From Burkholderiaceae bacterium (GTDB lineage Bacteria; Pseudomonadota; Gammaproteobacteria; Burkholderiales; Burkholderiaceae): a DNA stretch of 37,172 bases. Positions 7,458 through 16,742 of the stretch are shown here, piece after piece (positions within the stretch are counted from its first letter, which is position 1; every line of letters begins with the position of its first letter). Below the pieces are notes generated by a model. That model was not told the DNA's origin. It ran no database searches and saw only the letters and a program-made list of their open reading frames with translations. The stretch covers positions 1 through 37,172 of the forward strand of contig CANFWB010000014.1 in assembly GCA_947450605.1 (NCBI GenBank), in the 5' to 3' direction. Both the position numbers and the translations under genes were made by a program.

Positions 7458-7484
7458 TTGTCATGTGAGATGTCCTGATAATAT
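7458..7484 (+). promoter_or_regulatory. Extended -10 promoter abutting the antiporter ATG
   Basis: TGaTAATAT (7476-7484, allowing one base of play) resembles an extended -10 element; TTGTCA lies at 7458-7463, 15 bases upstream of TAATAT. Six bases separate the -10 box from the ATG at 7491, so the expected start falls on the ATG. No ribosome-binding site is visible in that gap. Confidence 0.4.
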
Positions 7485-7490
7485 GTCTCT

Positions 7491-8753
7491 ATGAACTTTA
7501 CCCCTACAGAACTTGGCGCAAGTGTCATTTTTGCTATCGCAGTACTGCATACCTTTTGCACTTCGTATTTTGAAGTGCTTGCTAAAAAATCTCCAAGGCA
7601 TGCGGGTTTATGGCATTTGCTTGGCGAAGTCGAAATCGTCTTTGGCTTTTGGGCCGCCATCCTCATTCTCTTTATATGGCTTGTAAGCGATTTGGCTGCG
7701 GCAAAAGAGTATGCCAACAAGCGTAACTTTACAGAACCCTTATTTGTTTTTGCCATCATGGTTGTCGCTGGCAGTAAGCCGATTCTGCATTTCGCAACCC
7801 AACTCCTACAAAGTCTGGGTAAAGCAATCCAATTGGCCTTTCGCACCAAGCAGGCACCCACACTCTATTTCTTAACGCTCAGCATGACTCCGCTCCTAGG
7901 CTCGCTCATCACCGAGCCAGCAGCAATGACGCTCGCGGCTTTCTTATTACGTGACCTCGTCTATCGCCACAAATGCTCAACCCCATTGCTCTATGGCACG
8001 CTGGGAGCTTTATTTGTCAATATTTCGATTGGTGGCACGCTCACGAACTTTGCAGCCCCACCCGTCCTCATGGTGGCATCAACCTGGAACTGGGACACCC
8101 CGTTCATGTTTGCCAACTTTGGGCTTGAGGCAACTATCGCTATTTTTATTAACGCTACTGTGGCAACGCTGCTTTTTCATAAGCAATTAATTGAGCCTGA
8201 AAGCCAGTCTAAAACTACGCGCATTCCACTGGCAATTACAGCCATCCATCTGCTATTCCTAGCTGGCATTGTGCTCTTTGCTCATGACCCCGTGATCTTC
8301 ACGTGGCTTTTATTATTTTTTATTGGCTTTATTACGGCTTATCCAAAACATCAAAGTCCACTGATTTTGCGTGAAGCACTATTGGTGGGATTCTTCCTGG
8401 CCGGCCTCGTTGTTCTGGGTGGATTACAGGGTTGGTGGTTACAGCCCATCCTAGAAGTGATGAGCCCTACCGCGGTGTTCTACGGAAGCCTGGCATTAAC
8501 GGCCATTACAGACAATGCAGCACTCACCTATTTAGGCTCATTAGTGCAAGGAACCTCACCAGAATTCAAGCTGGCCTTAGTGGGTGGTGCAGTTGCCGGA
8601 GGTGGCCTGACTGTCATTGCGAATGCTCCAAACCCTGCGGGGCTAGCGATTTTGCGTAGTCACTTCCCCAATGCAGCAGTTTCTGCTGGCTTACTGTTTG
8701 TTGCGGCTATTCCACCAACGATTGTTGCCATTCTTGCCTTACGCCTACTGTAA
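7491..8753 (+). CDS. Putative Na+/H+ antiporter family membrane protein
   Basis: A 420-residue integral membrane protein with roughly eleven hydrophobic segments. It resembles the family annotated as putative Na+/H+ antiporters (Pfam Na_H_antiport_2 type), related to the broader ion-transporter superfamily. Two conserved, partly polar stretches that would break membrane helices are visible: LITEPAAMTLAAF near residue 145 and IGGTLTNFAAPPVL near 180. A third, ALTAITDNAALTYLGSLV, near 340, contains a conserved TDNAA. These likely line the ion path. The substrate ion is inferred from the family name only. It stands alone between a divergent rhodanese gene and miaB, and its start lacks a ribosome-binding site (see the leaderless finding). 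Confidence 0.8.
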   Translation: MNFTPTELGASVIFAIAVLHTFCTSYFEVLAKKSPRHAGLWHLLGEVEIVFGFWAAILILFIWLVSDLAAAKEYANKRNFTEPLFVFAIMVVAGSKPILHFATQLLQSLGKAIQLAFRTKQAPTLYFLTLSMTPLLGSLITEPAAMTLAAFLLRDLVYRHKCSTPLLYGTLGALFVNISIGGTLTNFAAPPVLMVASTWNWDTPFMFANFGLEATIAIFINATVATLLFHKQLIEPESQSKTTRIPLAITAIHLLFLAGIVLFAHDPVIFTWLLLFFIGFITAYPKHQSPLILREALLVGFFLAGLVVLGGLQGWWLQPILEVMSPTAVFYGSLALTAITDNAALTYLGSLVQGTSPEFKLALVGGAVAGGGLTVIANAPNPAGLAILRSHFPNAAVSAGLLFVAAIPPTIVAILALRLL

Positions 8754-8810
8754 AAGTTTTATCCCGTAAAATCTGAGCTTCGCCCCCAGCTATAAACCTG
8801 AGAACGGCAT

Positions 8811-10169
8811 ATGAAAAAGCTCTATATCAAAACCTTTGGCTGTCAAATGAACGAGTACGACTCGGGCAAGATGGCAGATCTACTCCACGCCGATGAAGGC
8901 ATGGTCATGACCGACACCCCCGAGGATGCGGACGTCGTTCTATTAAATACCTGCTCCATTCGCGAGAAGGCGGAGGATAAAGTGTTCTCTGACTTGGGTC
9001 GTCTACGCGAACTCAAAAAATTAAAGCCTAATTTATTAATCGGCGTAGGTGGTTGCGTTGCCAGCCAAGAAGGTCAGCAAATCATCAGCAGGGCGCCCTA
9101 TGTTGATGTTGTCTTCGGACCGCAAACATTACATCGCCTGTCGGACCTTCTAACACAACGTCGCGAGACTGGAAGATCACAAGTTGATATCTCTTTCCCA
9201 GAAATTGAGAAATTTGACCACCTACCCTCTTCACGTCAGACCCGTGGCTCTGCCTACGTTTCCATCATGGAAGGTTGCTCAAAATATTGCAGCTATTGCG
9301 TTGTGCCATATACGCGCGGTGAAGAGGTTTCACGTCCCTTTGATGATGTACTTACTGAAGTGGCTGGACTTGCCGCTCAAGGCGTAAAGGAAATTGTCCT
9401 ACTAGGACAGAATGTCAACGCCTATCTTGGCAAGATGGGTGGCACCGAAGAAATTGCAGACTTTGCATTACTGATTGAATATGTTGCAGAAATTCCGGGG
9501 GTCGAAAGAATTCGCTTTACAACTAGCCACCCCAAAGAATTCACGCAACGATTGATTGACGTCTATGCAAAAGTTCCCAAGCTCGTAAGTCACCTACACC
9601 TACCAGTCCAGCATGCATCGGATACAGTGCTATCAGCCATGAAGCGTGGATATACCGCACTGGAATACAAAAGTATTATTCGTAAGATGCGTGCCGTGCG
9701 CCCTGACCTGACGCTTTCTAGTGATTTCATTGTTGGGTTTCCCGGCGAAACCGATGAAGACTTTGCAAAACTGTTGAAAATGGTTGAAGAGCTGAATTTT
9801 GATAACAGCTTTTGTTTCATCTTCAGTGCCCGCCCCGGCACGCCCGCGGCCAATTTAAGCGATGACACGCCTTATGAGGTCAAACTAAAACGCTTACAAA
9901 TCTTACTGGCCCTTGTAGAGTCACAGGCAACTCAAATTAGTCAAAAAATGTTGGGCAATACTGAGCGGGTGCTCATTGAGGGCTTAGCAAAAGATGGAGT
10001 AAACCTGCAAGGTCGGGCTGCCAATAATCGCGTTATTCACTTTACTGCGCCAATCGAAGAGCTTGAGTCTCTCACAGGGCAAATGGTGGACATCCACATC
10101 ACTGAAGTGCTCAATTACACCCTCAGAGGTGAACTGATGAAGACGTTCGCCAACCAAAATGTCCAGTAG
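8811..10169 (+). CDS. miaB: tRNA-2-methylthio-N6-dimethylallyladenosine synthase MiaB
   Basis: A complete 452-residue methylthiotransferase. The N-terminal domain holds C11, C48 and C82, the ligands of the auxiliary iron-sulfur cluster. The radical-SAM domain has C156-x3-C160-x2-C163 in GCSKYCSYC, followed by VVPYTRG. A C-terminal TRAM domain (about 385-447) binds tRNA. MiaB adds the methylthio group to isopentenyl-adenosine at position 37 of UNN-decoding tRNAs, improving decoding accuracy. TAAAAT at 8767-8772 is a weak -10 candidate. Its stop codon overlaps the ybeY start by 11 bases, whereas many relatives carry phoH (ybeZ) between the two. Confidence 0.97.
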   Translation: MKKLYIKTFGCQMNEYDSGKMADLLHADEGMVMTDTPEDADVVLLNTCSIREKAEDKVFSDLGRLRELKKLKPNLLIGVGGCVASQEGQQIISRAPYVDVVFGPQTLHRLSDLLTQRRETGRSQVDISFPEIEKFDHLPSSRQTRGSAYVSIMEGCSKYCSYCVVPYTRGEEVSRPFDDVLTEVAGLAAQGVKEIVLLGQNVNAYLGKMGGTEEIADFALLIEYVAEIPGVERIRFTTSHPKEFTQRLIDVYAKVPKLVSHLHLPVQHASDTVLSAMKRGYTALEYKSIIRKMRAVRPDLTLSSDFIVGFPGETDEDFAKLLKMVEELNFDNSFCFIFSARPGTPAANLSDDTPYEVKLKRLQILLALVESQATQISQKMLGNTERVLIEGLAKDGVNLQGRAANNRVIHFTAPIEELESLTGQMVDIHITEVLNYTLRGELMKTFANQNVQ

Positions 10170-10635
10170 ATCTACTCTCACAACCAAGTTGGCAATTGAT
10201 ATTCAATTTGCTAGCCCCTCCATCCAAACCAAAGTGGGTGCTATTGCATCTTCAGCTTTAATTAAAAAATGGGTGAAAGAGGCCACTCAACGCCATGGTT
10301 ATTTGACCCTACGCTTCGTTAATCCAGCAGAAGGTAAACAACTGAACTTGGCATTTCGTCATCAAGACAAAGCAACCAATGTACTGACCTTTCCATACGA
10401 GCTCACTAAAGAGACTTTGTCTGCCGATATTATTTTCTGCCTCCCTGTTATTCAAAAAGAGGCCTCTGAACAAGCTAAAACCGTCAAAGCGCACTTAGCC
10501 CATCTCATTATTCACGGCTGCTTACATGCGCAAGGTCTGGATCACGAGAATGATAAAGAGGCCAAAAAAATGGAAAAACGAGAAATCATGCTTTTGAAAG
10601 CTCTGGGCTTCGCCAACCCTTACGCACCCATTTAA
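10159..10635 (+). CDS. ybeY: rRNA maturation endoribonuclease YbeY
   Basis: The 158-residue protein has the zinc-binding signature H119-x3-H123-x5-H129 in [11 protein letters not shown] and the family motif [11 protein letters not shown]. YbeY is a metal-dependent RNase needed for 16S rRNA 3'-end processing and 70S quality control. It starts inside the miaB 3' end (ATG 10159, 11-base overlap), so translational coupling is likely. The usual partner gene phoH/ybeZ is not adjacent. corC and lnt follow, as in the conserved ybeZYX-lnt order. Confidence 0.94.
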   Translation: MSSRSTLTTKLAIDIQFASPSIQTKVGAIASSALIKKWVKEATQRHGYLTLRFVNPAEGKQLNLAFRHQDKATNVLTFPYELTKETLSADIIFCLPVIQKEASEQAKTVKAHLAHLIIHGCLHAQGLDHENDKEAKKMEKREIMLLKALGFANPYAPI

Positions 10636-10657
10636 AGCCTTTTGACCTCAGTCTTCA

Positions 10658-10685
10658 TTGAATTTACTTATTTCTGCGATATTCT
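10658..10685 (+). promoter_or_regulatory. Candidate promoter abutting the corC ATG
   Basis: TTGAAT (10658-10663), a 16-base spacer and TATTCT (10680-10685) each match consensus in four of six positions. Only six bases remain before the ATG at 10692, and they contain no ribosome-binding site. A leaderless mRNA is possible; read-through from ybeY is the alternative. Confidence 0.3.
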
Positions 10686-10691
10686 TGCTAT

Positions 10692-11531
10692 ATGCCTGAC
10701 CCCAATAAATCCCTTTTAGAACGCCTGGCTGATTTTTTAACGCCACAACCAAGCAGTCCAGCAGAACGTCGTCAAGAACTCATTGACACCCTCAGAGAGG
10801 CCCAGACTGAGGGCTTAATTGATGCGGATGCTCTCTCCATGATTGAGGGCGTCTTTCAGGTCGGCCAATTGTGCGCTCGGGATATCTTGGTTCCCAGAGC
10901 CCAAATCGACTGGATTGATATCAATCTGCCTTTATCTGAAATTATTAAAAGCGTTATTACAGCTGCTCACTCGCGCTTCCCTGTTTTTGAAGGCACTCGC
11001 GACAATGTTATTGGCACCTTGTTGGCAAAAGATTTATTGCGCCATTCCACTGAAAAAGATTTTCAGGTGCGCGACTGGTTGCGCCCTGCGGTATTTATTC
11101 CTGAATCAAAGCGCCTGAGTGTTTTATTGCGTGACTTTAAAGACAATCGAAATCATTTAGCTATTGTGGTGGATGAATATAGTGGCGTAGCTGGAATCAT
11201 TACGATTGAAGATGTCCTTGAGCAAATTGTTGGTGACATCGAAGACGAGCATGACATTGATGAGGAAGCAGATAACCTCATCTCTTTAGATAATGGTGAC
11301 ATTCGAGTCAAAGGCATTACCGAGCTCGAACAATTTAACGAGACACTGGGTACGCAATTTGATGTCGAAGGCATTGAAACCGTCGCCGGTCTTGTAATTC
11401 AGCGTCTTGGTCGAGTTCCTAAGGTTGGCGAACTCATTCTGATCGATGGTGTTGAATTTGAGGTTCAGCGCGCCGACCCTAGACAGATTCATATTCTGCT
11501 TGCGCGCCAACTTCCTAAAAAGCCTGACTAA
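10692..11531 (+). CDS. corC: CorC/YbeX-type CBS-domain protein
   Basis: A 279-residue cytosolic protein made of a short helical N-terminus, a tandem CBS pair (about 65-185, with DILVPRAQIDWI and IVVDEYSGVAGIITIEDVLE) and a C-terminal CorC_HlyC transporter-associated domain (about 200-275). It lacks the membrane DUF21 domain of larger relatives, matching YbeX/CorC. CBS pairs bind adenosyl ligands; CorC was linked to magnesium and cobalt efflux and YbeX to ribosome homeostasis, so the exact role is uncertain. It lies 56 bases after ybeY, and its stop codon overlaps the ribosome-binding site of lnt. Confidence 0.9.
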   Translation: MPDPNKSLLERLADFLTPQPSSPAERRQELIDTLREAQTEGLIDADALSMIEGVFQVGQLCARDILVPRAQIDWIDINLPLSEIIKSVITAAHSRFPVFEGTRDNVIGTLLAKDLLRHSTEKDFQVRDWLRPAVFIPESKRLSVLLRDFKDNRNHLAIVVDEYSGVAGIITIEDVLEQIVGDIEDEHDIDEEADNLISLDNGDIRVKGITELEQFNETLGTQFDVEGIETVAGLVIQRLGRVPKVGELILIDGVEFEVQRADPRQIHILLARQLPKKPD

Positions 11532-11539
11532 GGATTGCT

Positions 11540-13066
11540 TTGATTGATCGGCCACTGCCAAGGCTTAGTAACAGCATCGGCTTTCTGATGCTGTTCGCTC
11601 TTGGCGCAATGCTTGCCGGTGCTGCGGAATTACCCTGGGGGGGATGGATTCAGATTCCAATCCTCAGCCTCATTTGGCGGCAAATCCGCAACCATCCATC
11701 CACATCATTTAAAAGCACTTTTTTTCTGGGCCTGTCATTTGGCCTTGGCTACTTTGTCCTAGGACTTTGGTGGATATTCATTAGTCTGCACGATATCGGC
11801 GGGATGAATGCCACACTCTCCTGCACCGCAGTCTTCTTACTTGCTGGCCTACTAGCCATCTTTTTCGCTTGCGCCACATTGGCCCTCACCGCCTCAAAAG
11901 GGAACTTTTTTCCAGGACTACTGTTGGCAGCCAGTTGGGTGATCGCTGAATATTTGCGAGGCATACTCTTTACAGGCTTTCCATGGATGGGACTGGGAGA
12001 AGCCCAAGTCTATGGCCCATTTGCACCAGTCGCCCCCTACCTTGGCGGATTGGGCTGTACTTTTTTTGTCGTGCTGATCTCTCGGCAACTACTTTCTTTG
12101 AGAGCTCACTTCAAGACCACTACATTGTTTTTGGTGTGCGTGATTGGAGTTAGTCAACTCTTTGGTCTTTGGTCTTTTACAACACCACAGGGGGAGCCTC
12201 TTGCAGTGGAGCTCATTCAGGGAAATTTTGCTCAAAGCTTAGTTTTTAAACCTGAGGGCATGCTGCAACAAATTGCATTTTATAAATCGGCAATGACTGA
12301 CTCACAGGCAGACCTGGTGGTATCCCCAGAAACGGCTTTGCCATGGCCCGAGACTAATTTACCTACGGGTACTCTAGAAGATCTACAGGACTTTGCAAGC
12401 AAGCACAGGCGCTTTCTTTTATTTGGCATCCTAGGGCGGCGCTTCAATCCCGCAGATGGCAGGGAGTTTTCCAATCGAGCTCTTGGTCTGAGCCCAAGCA
12501 ACCCACCTTATCGTTACGATAAGTCTCACCTAGTTCCTTTTGGCGAATTCATTCCGCCAGGATTTCGCTGGTTTGTAAATGCGTTTAATGTCCCCTTGAG
12601 TGACTTTTCTCGGGGATCTCAAAATCAACCCCTGTTCATCATCAATCGAGAAGGTCAATTGCCGCTCTATGCAGCGATCACGATTTGCTACGAAGATGTC
12701 TTTGGCAGTGAGTTGGCTGCCCGTTTACGTAATAGCGAAGAATCCGCTAATCTCCTCATCAACATGACCAACCTCGCCTGGTTTGGTGATTCCCAAGCGC
12801 CAGCGCAACAATTAAGACTCTCCCAATTACGATCACTTGAAACAGGTCTTCCTGCGCTACGCGCCACCAATACTGGGATCACCGCAGTGTTAGGGCCAGA
12901 TGGCAAAATTTTGGCAGAACTTCCTAAATTCACTCAAGCGGTCTTAAAGACCAAGGTTCAGGCCTATTCTGGCAAAACACCGTATCTCATCTGGGGAAAT
13001 CTTCCTATTTTGGGTCTTTCTTTCCTTCTCCTGATCCTAGGCCTCATTCGCCAAAGACGGATTTAA
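11540..13066 (+). CDS. lnt: Apolipoprotein N-acyltransferase
   Basis: A 508-residue inner-membrane enzyme with about six N-terminal helices, a periplasmic nitrilase-like domain (about 220-485) and one C-terminal helix. The catalytic triad is visible: E264 in VSPETALPW, K328 in YDKSHLVPFGE and C383 in TICYEDVFG. Lnt adds the third acyl chain to lipoprotein N-termini, the last step before Lol sorting. The start is most likely TTG at 11540: AAGGA at 11530-11534 is well placed, and the first in-frame ATG would cut into the first helix. The ribosome-binding site overlaps the corC stop, implying coupled translation. Confidence 0.95.
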   Translation: MIDRPLPRLSNSIGFLMLFALGAMLAGAAELPWGGWIQIPILSLIWRQIRNHPSTSFKSTFFLGLSFGLGYFVLGLWWIFISLHDIGGMNATLSCTAVFLLAGLLAIFFACATLALTASKGNFFPGLLLAASWVIAEYLRGILFTGFPWMGLGEAQVYGPFAPVAPYLGGLGCTFFVVLISRQLLSLRAHFKTTTLFLVCVIGVSQLFGLWSFTTPQGEPLAVELIQGNFAQSLVFKPEGMLQQIAFYKSAMTDSQADLVVSPETALPWPETNLPTGTLEDLQDFASKHRRFLLFGILGRRFNPADGREFSNRALGLSPSNPPYRYDKSHLVPFGEFIPPGFRWFVNAFNVPLSDFSRGSQNQPLFIINREGQLPLYAAITICYEDVFGSELAARLRNSEESANLLINMTNLAWFGDSQAPAQQLRLSQLRSLETGLPALRATNTGITAVLGPDGKILAELPKFTQAVLKTKVQAYSGKTPYLIWGNLPILGLSFLLLILGLIRQRRI

Positions 13067-13087
13067 TCGCTATTTCATGGTTTGCTC

Positions 13088-13118
13088 GCTTAGCCATGTA
13101 AAATCAAAGGCTTAGCCA
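13088..13118 (+). repeat. Two GCTTAGCCA direct repeats upstream of glyQ
   Basis: GCTTAGCCA occurs at 13088-13096 and again at 13110-13118, exactly 22 bases apart, or two helical turns. A weak -10 candidate, TAAAAT (13099-13104), lies between them, and the second copy touches the AGG before the glyQ ATG. Same-face binding sites are possible but unproven. Confidence 0.3.
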
Positions 13119-13126
13119 GGTTAATC

Positions 13127-14020
13127 ATGCTTACTTTTCAGCAAATCATTCTCACACTCCAAGATTACTGGGACCAACAAGGTTGTGCCCTATTGCAGCC
13201 TATTGACCTTGAGGTCGGTGCCGGTACATCTCACACAGCCACTTTCTTAAGGGCCATTGGCCCCGAGCCATGGAAGGCGGCTTACGTCCAACCCTCACGT
13301 AGACCCAAAGATGGGCGCTACGGAGAGAACCCAAATCGACTGCAGCACTACTACCAGTATCAAGTGGTACTCAAGCCTGCTCCAGAAAATATTCTTGAGC
13401 TCTACCTGGGTTCGCTTGCTGCTTTGGGCCTAGACCTCCAGAAGAACGATGTACGCTTTGTGGAGGATGACTGGGAAAACCCAACCCTGGGCGCCTGGGG
13501 ACTGGGCTGGGAGGTTTGGCTTAACGGCATGGAAGTCACGCAGTTCACTTATTTCCAACAAGTAGGCGGTATCGACTGCAAGCCTGTTTTAGGTGAGATC
13601 ACTTACGGCATCGAGCGTTTGGCCATGTACATCCAAAATTGCTCTAACGTATACGACCTTGTTTGGGCAGATGGCATTTCTTATGGTGATGTGTATCACC
13701 AGAATGAAGTTGAACAGTCTTGCTACAACTTTGAGCACTCCAATACCGACCTACTGTTTGCCAACTTCACCAACTATGAAAGTGAAGCCAAGCGTCTGAT
13801 GGAAGTGCCATTAGCCCTGCCTGCCTATGAAATGGTTCTCAAGGCAGGACATACCTTCAACTTGCTAGATGCCCGTGGCGCCATCTCCGTTACAGAGCGT
13901 GCGGCTTATATCGGACGCATTCGCCATCTCTCTCGTGCAGTAGCGCAGGCTTACTTTGAGTCTAGAGAGAAACTGGGATTCCCGATGTGTCAACGTCAAT
14001 CTAAAGCATCGGCAGCGTAA
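13127..14020 (+). CDS. glyQ: Glycine-tRNA ligase alpha subunit
   Basis: The 297-residue protein has the usual length and is highly conserved throughout. Its opening, [20 protein letters not shown], is typical, as are [19 protein letters not shown] and the class II catalytic-core stretch [19 protein letters not shown]. It is the catalytic subunit of the bacterial alpha2beta2 GlyRS, activating glycine with ATP. The beta subunit gene glyS follows after 7 bases. No T-box or leader peptide is seen in the 60-base upstream gap. Confidence 0.97.
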   Translation: MLTFQQIILTLQDYWDQQGCALLQPIDLEVGAGTSHTATFLRAIGPEPWKAAYVQPSRRPKDGRYGENPNRLQHYYQYQVVLKPAPENILELYLGSLAALGLDLQKNDVRFVEDDWENPTLGAWGLGWEVWLNGMEVTQFTYFQQVGGIDCKPVLGEITYGIERLAMYIQNCSNVYDLVWADGISYGDVYHQNEVEQSCYNFEHSNTDLLFANFTNYESEAKRLMEVPLALPAYEMVLKAGHTFNLLDARGAISVTERAAYIGRIRHLSRAVAQAYFESREKLGFPMCQRQSKASAA

Positions 14021-14027
14021 TCTAATT

Positions 14028-16166
14028 ATGAGTACACCGAATTCTCCCTCTCAATCAGATACTCTGTTGATTGAAGTATTTACCGAAGAGCTTCCGCCGA
14101 AATCATTGCGTCGTCTGGGTGATGCATTTAGCGATGGTATTTATTCCGCCCTTAAAGCTGCAGGCCTCCTGAGTCAAAACTCTGTTGCCACTGGCTACGC
14201 CACACCGCGTCGACTTGCGGTTCAAATTACCAATGTATTGAGCCAGGCTCCCGACTATCCAGTGCGCGAGAAATTACTACCCATCAGTATCGCGTTTGAT
14301 GCCGATGGAAAGCCAACTGCGCCACTACAAAAAAAATTAGCCACACTTGGTTACGCCGATATCGACCTCTCCACCCTAGAAAAATCGGGTGAAGGCAAAA
14401 ATGAGGCGCTCTATCTCAATGTCATCGCCAAAGGTGCCGCATTGGAGCAGTCTGCCCAAGCTGCGCTGGGGCAGACATTAAATAAATTACCGATCGCCAA
14501 AATGATGCACTACCAAGTGCTTCAGAAGAATGGTGAATTGGCAGATGTTGAGTTTGCGCGTCCTGCGCACCGCATCATTGCCCTCCACGGTAAACAAATA
14601 CTCAATATCAGCGCTCTTGGTATTGATGCTGGTAATCAAACTGAGGGGCACCGCTTTCTTGCTCCAGGCGTCATCACTATCGCCTCTGCAGATCAATATC
14701 AATCTGATCTCAGCAATAAAGCAAAAGTAATACCTAGCTTTCATCAGCGTCGTGAATTGATCGAGTCTGCTTTATTAAAAGCTGCCGGAGATGATTTAGT
14801 GCTGATGCCAGAAAGCCTATTGGATGAAGTAAGCGCTTTGGTTGAGTGGCCGGCAATTTATGAATGCCATTTTGATCCAGAGTTCTTGGAAGTTCCGCAA
14901 GAGTGCTTGATTTTGACGATGCAGACCAATCAGAAATACTTTGCATTGACTAATAAGCAAGGCAAGTTACGCAATCGATTCCTAATCGTTTCGAACATTG
15001 AGACTGAGCAGCCAGAGGCTATTATTTCTGGTAATGAGCGAGTAGTACGCCCCCGTCTATCGGATGCGCGCTTCTTCTTCCAGCAAGATCAAAAGCGTCC
15101 ATTAGCCTCCCGCGTAGCCGACCTTGGAAAAGTGGTGTATCACAACCAACTAGGCAACCAACTGGATCGTACAAAGCGTGTACAGGGTATTGCCGTTGGC
15201 ATTGCCAAAGCCTTGGCCGCGGATGAAGCACTTGCTAGTCGAGCTGCCGAAATCGCTAAAACGGATTTGCTAACCGATATGGTTGGCGAATTTCCAGAAC
15301 TCCAAGGCATCATGGGCCGCTACTACGCAACCCATGACGGGGAGAATGCAGAAGTTGCTTCTGCGTGTAGCGAGCATTACATGCCCCGCTTTGCTGGTGA
15401 TGCATTACCTCAGACCCAAACTGGCACCATCCTAGCAATTGCGGATAAGCTTGAGACTCTCGTTGGCATTTGGGGTGTTGGCTTGGCCCCTACTGGCGAC
15501 AAAGATCCGTATGCCCTGCGTCGTCATGCTTTAGGAATTTGCCGTCTCTTGCTAGAGAAAAACCTGGCTTTGAATCTGCCAGATCTCATTGAGCTCGCTC
15601 GTAAACAATTTCCGCAGCAAGATGTTCAAGAAAAAGCAAAAGCTGAGGATATCTATGGCTTCATCATTGATCGTCTGCGCGCTTACATGCGCGATCAAGC
15701 AGTTGCCGGTAAGCCATTCACTACCGAAGAGATTGATGCGGTATTGAGCCAAGCTCCTGCTCAGTTGAATGATTTAATCGATCGCTTGACGGCCTTGCGT
15801 GAATTTAATGCGCTTACAGAATCCGCTCAGTTGGCTGCTGCTAATAAGCGTATTAGCAATATTCTGAAAAAGAATGCAAGCACCATTCCAGCGACCTGCT
15901 CTAGCAAGTTACTTCAAGTCCCAGCCGAAATTGCATTGCATCAAGCTCTTGAGAGTATTAGTCCGGCACTGACTTCTGCTTACGAGCAGCGCCAGTTTGT
16001 GGATCTACTAAAAGCGCTTGTAGCGTTGAGTGCTCCAATTGATCAATTCTTTGCCGATGTCATGGTGATGGACCCCAATCCAGAGTTACGCGATAACCGC
16101 CTAGCTCTCCTGCAACAACTTCACCAGAAAATGAATCTCATTGCCGACCTCGGCAAATTAGCATGA
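14028..16166 (+). CDS. glyS: Glycine-tRNA ligase beta subunit
   Basis: A 712-residue beta subunit that binds tRNA-Gly and is essential for charging by GlyQS. The opening TLLIEVFTEELPPKSLRRLG is diagnostic. An HD-like region lies in the middle and a DALR-type anticodon-binding domain occupies roughly the last 110 residues. The frame is open 72 bases upstream inside glyQ, but 14028 is chosen because it is the ATG just after the glyQ stop and family members start there (MSTPNSPSQSDTLLIEV). Its TGA overlaps the gmhB ATG (ATGA), suggesting coupling. Confidence 0.97.
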   Translation: MSTPNSPSQSDTLLIEVFTEELPPKSLRRLGDAFSDGIYSALKAAGLLSQNSVATGYATPRRLAVQITNVLSQAPDYPVREKLLPISIAFDADGKPTAPLQKKLATLGYADIDLSTLEKSGEGKNEALYLNVIAKGAALEQSAQAALGQTLNKLPIAKMMHYQVLQKNGELADVEFARPAHRIIALHGKQILNISALGIDAGNQTEGHRFLAPGVITIASADQYQSDLSNKAKVIPSFHQRRELIESALLKAAGDDLVLMPESLLDEVSALVEWPAIYECHFDPEFLEVPQECLILTMQTNQKYFALTNKQGKLRNRFLIVSNIETEQPEAIISGNERVVRPRLSDARFFFQQDQKRPLASRVADLGKVVYHNQLGNQLDRTKRVQGIAVGIAKALAADEALASRAAEIAKTDLLTDMVGEFPELQGIMGRYYATHDGENAEVASACSEHYMPRFAGDALPQTQTGTILAIADKLETLVGIWGVGLAPTGDKDPYALRRHALGICRLLLEKNLALNLPDLIELARKQFPQQDVQEKAKAEDIYGFIIDRLRAYMRDQAVAGKPFTTEEIDAVLSQAPAQLNDLIDRLTALREFNALTESAQLAAANKRISNILKKNASTIPATCSSKLLQVPAEIALHQALESISPALTSAYEQRQFVDLLKALVALSAPIDQFFADVMVMDPNPELRDNRLALLQQLHQKMNLIADLGKLA

Positions 16167-16735
16167 GCAGCAGCTCTTCTAAACTCATCATTCTTGATCG
16201 CGATGGCGTGATCAATGAAGATCGAGATGACTATGTGAAGTCGAGCGAAGAATGGATTCCGCTACCGGGAAGCTTAGAGGCCATCGCACTACTCAATCAA
16301 GCTGGCTACCAAATTGCAGTAGCAACCAACCAATCCGGATTGGCACGCGGGTATTTCAATATCAATGACCTACATGCCATGCATAGCAAAATGGATAAAT
16401 TACTCAAGCCCTTGGGTGGTCACATTGACAGCATTTTCTTCTGCCCCCACACTGATGCGAATGCTTGCGATTGCCGAAAACCCCTGCCAGGCATGATGAA
16501 AGAAATTGCTCTGCGTTACAAAAAAAATCAGAGTGCCACTCCTTTATTGGGTGTTCCGATTGTCGGGGACTCTTTGCGTGACCTCCAGGCAGGAATCGCT
16601 CTTGGCGCAAGCCCTCATTTGGTATTAACAGGTAAAGGCAGCAAAACTCTTGAAAAGGGCAACCTGCCAGAGGGTACGCAGATTCATAAAGATTTGATGG
16701 CATTTACCAATGCACTCTTACAAGATCAGGTTTAA
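16163..16735 (+). CDS. gmhB: D-glycero-D-manno-heptose 1,7-bisphosphate 7-phosphatase
   Basis: A 190-residue HAD-superfamily phosphatase. The nucleophile motif LDRDGVIN carries D12 and D14. C94, H96, C102 and C104 form the zinc loop typical of GmhB and histidinol phosphatases, and GDSLRDLQAG provides the late acidic motif. GmhB removes the 7-phosphate during ADP-heptose synthesis for the LPS inner core. It overlaps glyS by four bases (ATGA) and is followed by plsC. A histidinol-phosphatase role is less likely in this non-his context. Confidence 0.92.
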   Translation: MSSSSSKLIILDRDGVINEDRDDYVKSSEEWIPLPGSLEAIALLNQAGYQIAVATNQSGLARGYFNINDLHAMHSKMDKLLKPLGGHIDSIFFCPHTDANACDCRKPLPGMMKEIALRYKKNQSATPLLGVPIVGDSLRDLQAGIALGASPHLVLTGKGSKTLEKGNLPEGTQIHKDLMAFTNALLQDQV

Positions 16736-16742
16736 TACCAAT

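Noticed and set aside
7442-7861. 139-residue minus-strand frame opposite the antiporter N-terminus
   Set aside because: Its product has no family features and it is the antisense shadow of a membrane protein with clear motifs.
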